Below are positions 40,346 through 43,743 of a DNA stretch of 43,743 nt, in pieces. Under the pieces are notes generated by a model. It ran no database searches. It was not told the origin of the DNA and saw only the letters and a list, made by a program, of their open reading frames with translations. Source of the stretch: WJMB01 sp964581465 (lineage in GTDB: Bacteria > RBG-13-66-14); assembly GCA_964581465.1 (NCBI GenBank), contig CAZOOP010000035.1:1-43743 (forward strand). The letters run 5' to 3'. The position numbers and the translations under genes were made by a program. Every line of letters starts with the position of its first letter. Positions within the stretch are counted from its first letter, which is position 1.

Positions 40346-41236
40346 ATGCTGATCTGGTCACTCTGCCGCAACTTCGATCTCTACTCCTCGCAGCGCATCC
40401 GCGAGGCCGCCGTCGCCCGCGGCCATGTGCTGGAGGAGATCGACACGGGCCGCCTGGCCGCCGTCAACAGCGCCTGCGGACCCGCTTTGCTGCTGGACGG
40501 CTCACCCGTGGAGCCTCCCCGCGCGGCGGTCTATCGTTCTGGTTACACCCGACTGGCCTTCGGCTGGGACCTTTCCTTCTGGCGCCAGCTCGAGGCGCTC
40601 GGGGTGGCGACCCTCAACTCGACCCGGGCGGTGCTGCGCTGCAGCGACAAGTTCTTCACCCAGCAACTGCTCTGCGCCGCCGGACTGCCCACCGTGGAAT
40701 CCGTCCTGGTCCGCGAGGAGTCCGAACTCCCCGCCGCCGTCGAGCTACTCGGCGGCTTCCCCCTGGTGCTCAAGTGGAGCCGGGGCACCCGGGGGGTGGG
40801 CACGGCCCTGGTGGAGTCGATGCCCGCCCTGCGCGGCCAGTGGCAGCTTTCGGCGGCCCTGGAGCAGAACGCCCACCTCGAGCGCTACTACGCCGAAAGC
40901 GGCGGCCGGGACCGGCGGCTGTTCGTCGTCGGCAAACGGGTCCGCGCCGCCTACCAGCGCGCGAGCCGCCCCGACGATTTCCGTTCCAACGCCCATCGCG
41001 GCGGCAGTCCGTCGCCGCATCGGCCCACCACGGCCGAGGTCGCGCTGGCCGAGGAGAGCTGCCGGCTGCTCGAGCTCGAGGTGGCCGGCGTCGACCTCCT
41101 GCCCACCGCCGACGGTCCCCGGATCGTCGAGATAAACTCCGTGCCCGGACTGCGCTACGTCGAGGAGGTCACCGGGGTGGACCTCGCCGCCGCGCTGATC
41201 GAACGGCTGGAGGAGCTGGCCGGTAATACCCGATAA
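40346..41236 (+). CDS. RimK/LysX-type ATP-grasp ligase
   Basis: 296 aa, cytoplasmic ATP-grasp enzyme joining an amino acid (often Glu) to a carboxylate by way of an acyl-phosphate. Features: NSTRAVLRCSDKFFTQQLLCAAGLPT (substrate/ATP entry region), FPLVLKWSRGTRGVGTALVE (glycine-rich ATP loop), LFVVGKRVRAAYQRAS...DFRSNAHRGGSP, and AGVDLLPTADGPRIVEINSVPGLRYVEEVTGVDLA with the metal-binding E and N. This is the RimK/LysX/MptN signature. LysX makes lysine or arginine through AmCP, but no LysW or lys genes are nearby, so the substrate is open. The start is ATG at 40346 with a weak GGGAAG site; the TTG 15 nt upstream is the alternative. Confidence 0.9.
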   Translation: MLIWSLCRNFDLYSSQRIREAAVARGHVLEEIDTGRLAAVNSACGPALLLDGSPVEPPRAAVYRSGYTRLAFGWDLSFWRQLEALGVATLNSTRAVLRCSDKFFTQQLLCAAGLPTVESVLVREESELPAAVELLGGFPLVLKWSRGTRGVGTALVESMPALRGQWQLSAALEQNAHLERYYAESGGRDRRLFVVGKRVRAAYQRASRPDDFRSNAHRGGSPSPHRPTTAEVALAEESCRLLELEVAGVDLLPTADGPRIVEINSVPGLRYVEEVTGVDLAAALIERLEELAGNTR

Positions 41237-41937
41237 AACACACATAAATTGTGGGAATAATGGAACGCCGTCGACCCGTCTACCGTACCTTCTAATGCGG
41301 GCGTCAAAATCCACCTCCTCGAAACCCCGACGTCCGTGGGGCCGCCAGTTCCCCCGCTGCGGCCCGACCGACCCCCTTCCCATCCGCCGGTGATCCTCCC
41401 CGCTAACCGACGGTGTACCCCGGGAAGGGGGTTTTTCCATATCGATCAGGGACCATCTTTGAAACGGATCAGCGTGACCGCCCGCAGAGGTGGCCGGTGA
41501 CGATCGATCGACCGTTTCGCGACTCGATGGGGCGGACACGCGACCAGCGCGGCCCAAGCCGCACTTAACGCCAGAGGAATGGGAACCGGAACGCTGTCTC
41601 CGCTCCGCAGCCTGTGATAGACCAGCCAGACTGATGGAGGGATCGTCAAGGCTTCAGGTGACGACCTCGGGAAAGCCGACCATGTGCCGCTTGATTGGGA
41701 GCGAAAGCGCTCCATGAGCCCCGAGCGCCTCTCTTCGTAAAACCGGCGATCTTGCCGATATACTGTGACGCATGAATTCATGCAGCGATACAACTTACGA
41801 GTTGTCTGACAGTTAGGGCCGTCATAAGCTCAATGGACCACCGAAAACCGCTTCAACCGCCCCTATCCCTGCGGCCCCGGACCGTTGCGCGCCTCCATGG
41901 AGCAGGTCGATCCTCGCCGAGTCCCTTCCCGTGCGGC
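41237..41937. other. Gap with structured RNA-like region
   Basis: About 700 bp without a convincing gene. It contains two adjacent hairpins at 41339-41436 and, at its end, a sigma-54 promoter and leader hairpin for the DUF1566 gene. Confidence 0.45.
41339..41436 (+). ncRNA. Structured region ending in a U-run (terminator or small RNA)
   Basis: Hairpin 1: GGGCCGC (41339-41345) with GCGGCCC (41359-41365). Hairpin 2: an 11-bp perfect outer stem ACCCCCTTCCC (41371-41381) with GGGAAGGGGGT (41422-41432), enclosing a second 7-bp stem with one mismatch (CCGCCGG / CCGACGG). TTTTT follows at once. It could be an elaborate terminator for the RimK-like gene, 135 nt downstream, or the 3' part of a small RNA. 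No known riboswitch class is recognised. Confidence 0.45.
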
Positions 41938-41954
41938 TTGGCACGCTTGTTGCA
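41938..41954 (+). promoter_or_regulatory. Sigma-54 promoter of the DUF1566 lipoprotein gene
   Basis: TTGGCACGCTTGTTGCA fits the -24/-12 consensus (TTGGCACG-N4-TTGCA, GG-N10-GC) without a mismatch. It lies 60 bp before the ATG at 42014. A sigma-54 activator would be required; none is encoded here. Confidence 0.7.
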
Positions 41955-41962
41955 ATATCAGA

Positions 41963-41980
41963 GGTCGCCGTGAGGCGACC
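41963..41980 (+). promoter_or_regulatory. 5'-leader hairpin
   Basis: GGTCGCC-GTGA-GGCGACC: a perfect 7-bp stem with a GNRA tetraloop, beginning at about the predicted sigma-54 transcript start. It may stabilise the mRNA. Confidence 0.5.
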
Positions 41981-42013
41981 CACATTCAACCAGCGACGAG
42001 GGAGGAGGGAACC

Positions 42014-43093
42014 ATGACAAGCCTGATCAAGCGCGGTCTCGCTTTGGGACTGCTCTGCGTACTGCTGCCGCTGGCCGCCTGTGAGCAGGCGCTCTGTTAC
42101 GACGACGTGGGCAACGAGATCACCCCGCCGGAGCCCGGAGAACGCTTCTACGGCCAAGACGCCCAGTACGAGCGGATGCGATCCAGCTACCGCGACAACG
42201 GCGACGGCACCATCACCGATCTCAACACCGGGCTGGTCTGGCAGCAAGCCTTCGCCGGGCGGATGAGTTGGTTCGACGCCGAGGACTACGCCGCCGACCT
42301 CGAACTGGGCGGCTACGACGACTGGCGCCTGTCCACCGTCGAGGAGCTGACCTCGATCGCCCTGTTCTCCGGGGGCATGCTGACCATGACGCCCTACCTG
42401 GACACCAACTACTTCGACTTCGAGTACCCGGATGCGCCCTGGCGGATCATCGACGGCCAGTACTGGTCGAGCGACTACCACATCGGCACGGTCTTCCAGT
42501 GAGACGAAGCCGCCTTCGGCTTCAACTTCGCCGACGGTCACATCAAGGCCTACCCCACGGAGAACAGCCCCGGCGGCGGACCCTTCGAGGCCTATGTGCG
42601 CTGCGTTCGCGGCGCGGTCTACGGCGAGAGCGACTTCGTCGACAACGGCGACGGCACCGTCATCGACCTGGCTTCGGGGCTGATGTGGCAGCGGGCCGAC
42701 GACGGAGCGACCTATGATTGGGAGGAGGCCCTGGCCTACGCCGAGGGGCTCGTGCTGGCCGGTCATGACGACTGGCGCCTGCCCGACGCCAAGGAGCTGC
42801 AATCCCTGGTCGACTACTCACGCAACCATCCCGCCCTGGACCCGATCTTCCTGCTCAGCGACGACGACGCCTGGTGCTGGACGAGCACCACCCACGGCGA
42901 CGCTTACAACAACGCCGTCTACATCTGGTTCGGCCGGGGCACCGACTACCGGGGCACCGATGTCCACGGCGCCGGAGCCCTGCGCAGCGATCCCAAATCC
43001 GGCGATCCCGGCGACTACCCCCAGGGTCGCGGCCCCCAGAACGATGAGGTGCGCATCTACAATACCGTCCTCTGCGTCCGCGACGTGGATTAG
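42014..43093 (+). pseudogene. Double-DUF1566 lipoprotein gene interrupted by TGA
   Basis: 359 codons with one in-frame TGA at 42500-42502. GGAGGAGGG precedes the ATG. The N-terminus LLCVLLPLAACEQ is a lipoprotein signal. Two DUF1566 (Lcl C-terminal-like) domains follow: NGDGTITDLNTGLVWQQAF ... YDDWRLSTVEELTSI ... YWSSDYH, and NGDGTVIDLASGLMWQRAD ... DDWRLPDAKELQSLVDYS ... WTSTTHGD, ending VLCVRDVD. These domains occur in surface and fimbrial-type lipoproteins. The TGA sits near the end of the first domain, where relatives as I recall have Gly (GDEAAFGVNFADG). A 7-bp hairpin (GAAGCCG / CGGCTTC) starts 3 nt after it. Without readthrough, a 162-aa one-domain lipoprotein results. Confidence 0.8.
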
Positions 43094-43118
43094 CCGCCCG
43101 TCCAGTTCCTCGACACAC

Positions 43119-43141
43119 AAGACCGGCCCCGGCCGGTCTTT
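43119..43141 (+). terminator. Terminator of the DUF1566 gene
   Basis: Stem AAGACCGGCC / GGCCGGTCTT with a 2-nt centre, then TGTCC; 26 nt after the stop at 43093. Confidence 0.7.
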
Positions 43142-43743
43142 GTCCGTCGGCCGATCGCACCGTAAGCACTCATCATACGTGTTGTTTGTTTTGGATCACT
43201 TCGCGGCAACGGACCAATGTAATACTGGATGACATTTAGTTCAAAGCGGTTAGCTAATAAACTGGAGCTCACATCGAGCGAGGTGCTTGTGGCGGGTACT
43301 GGATTACAGCATTACTTAGGTGCCTGTAGCGACGTAACTACGGATTGAAAAAGTGCTTGACGACATTGGCCTCGATTACGATGCTGCTATCATAAGTAGC
43401 GTATTAACAAGCATATCTAATGAATGGCTCCCGTGGTGAAAAGGTTGCAAGCTAACGTGATTAAGCATGACCTCGTCTCAGCCTCACTATCGAAGTGGAT
43501 CGGCGTTTCGAGTTCGAGTCGGCTGGTCCGGGATCGTGTGTGATGCCTTGTTATTATCGACAAACGGCGGCGGCTGCAGTCCAGGACGGCTGCCGACCTG
43601 ACCCCGGCGTAGCATTCAGCTCATCTGCGCCCGGCGGGCTCGCCGATTACGGCAACGGCCCCGCGCTCCCCCCAGCCAACTGGATAAAGGATACCCTAAC
43701 GCTTATGGATCATCATATATCGTGATAATCTTGCAGTCACGAG
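43142..43743. other. AT-rich gap at the window end
   Basis: About 600 bp, no convincing gene. 43322-43343 carries the inverted copy of the 22-bp sequence at 39893-39914 (TGCCTGTAGCGACGTAACTAC). GTGATAATC near 43722 recalls an element end. Confidence 0.4.

Noticed and set aside
42500..42502. TGA recoded as glycine genome-wide (genetic code 25)
   Set aside because: Several healthy genes here end in TGA, including four-base overlaps such as GTGA and ATGA with the following gene.
43506..43530. tRNA-like T-loop (TTCGAGT) in the last gap
   Set aside because: No matching acceptor, D or anticodon stems can be drawn around it.
43495..43725. A 76-codon ORF near the window end
   Set aside because: No ribosome site, no promoter, no family resemblance, and composition like the surrounding gap.

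Overview
The window looks like a chromosomal segment of an uncultivated, GC-rich bacterium. Coding DNA is GC-rich, while the gaps between genes are strikingly AT-rich. No rRNA or other decisive taxonomic marker is present. Exported proteins ending in a short V-x-E-[STA]-S-W-G-x-[IL]-K tail, together with a secreted protease carrying a T9SS-type C-terminal domain, suggest a candidate phylum near the FCB group (Coatesbacteria or Fermentibacteria-like). That placement is inference.

Layout. 1-4.6 kb: a radical SAM enzyme (-), an exported SWG-tailed protein (+) and YidC with an extra C-terminal zinc ribbon (-). 4.6-9.7 kb: a metallo-beta-lactamase hydrolase/TPR lipoprotein operon cut off from its promoter by a 720-bp mobile element, tRNA-Leu(TAA), and three paralogous exported split-zinc-ribbon proteins, one separated from the others by a second element copy. 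9.7-13.6 kb: a 1272-aa ADCY10-like signalling protein (two cyclase domains, AAA ATPase, TPRs). 13.6-18.7 kb: a repeat-rich gap, a 2-Cys peroxiredoxin, a gene remnant, a CDF metal transporter with an unusual metal site, and an ICMT/PEMT-like methyltransferase. 18.7-24.6 kb: a secreted subtilase, a small zinc-ribbon membrane protein, and a copZ-copA copper-export operon. 24.8-28.2 kb: a decayed IS1595-like insertion sequence, an SPFH-like domain fused to a degenerate phosphodiesterase, then yebC-ruvC. 29.1-32.2 kb: two related Cys-rich four-helix membrane proteins, a broken ferritin-like gene, a methyltransferase and ruvA; the last three genes of the run overlap by ATGA. 32.9-36.2 kb: a 43-aa microprotein (signal peptide plus SWG tail), a conserved unknown, nusB, a secreted M28 peptidase and an AraC/GyrI remnant. 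36.5-43.1 kb: two more SWG-tailed exported proteins, a RimK-like ligase, and a DUF1566 lipoprotein gene behind a sigma-54 promoter and interrupted by one in-frame TGA.

How it fits together. There is a strong cell-envelope theme: membrane insertase, exported beta-rich proteins, lipoproteins, secreted peptidases, and proteins with widely spaced Cys pairs. Most genes have recognisable -35/-10 promoters with 16-18-bp spacers and good ribosome sites, and several start at or within a few bases of the predicted transcript start.

The main new observations are: (1) the SWG tail and a stand-alone signal-peptide-plus-tail microprotein; (2) an AT-rich MITE-like family with 8-bp target duplications and ends resembling those around the IS1595-like remnant; (3) the exported split-zinc-ribbon trio; (4) an SPFH/pseudo-phosphodiesterase fusion; (5) a YidC-zinc-ribbon fusion; (6) apparent ATC start codons in ruvC and in the ferritin-like gene.
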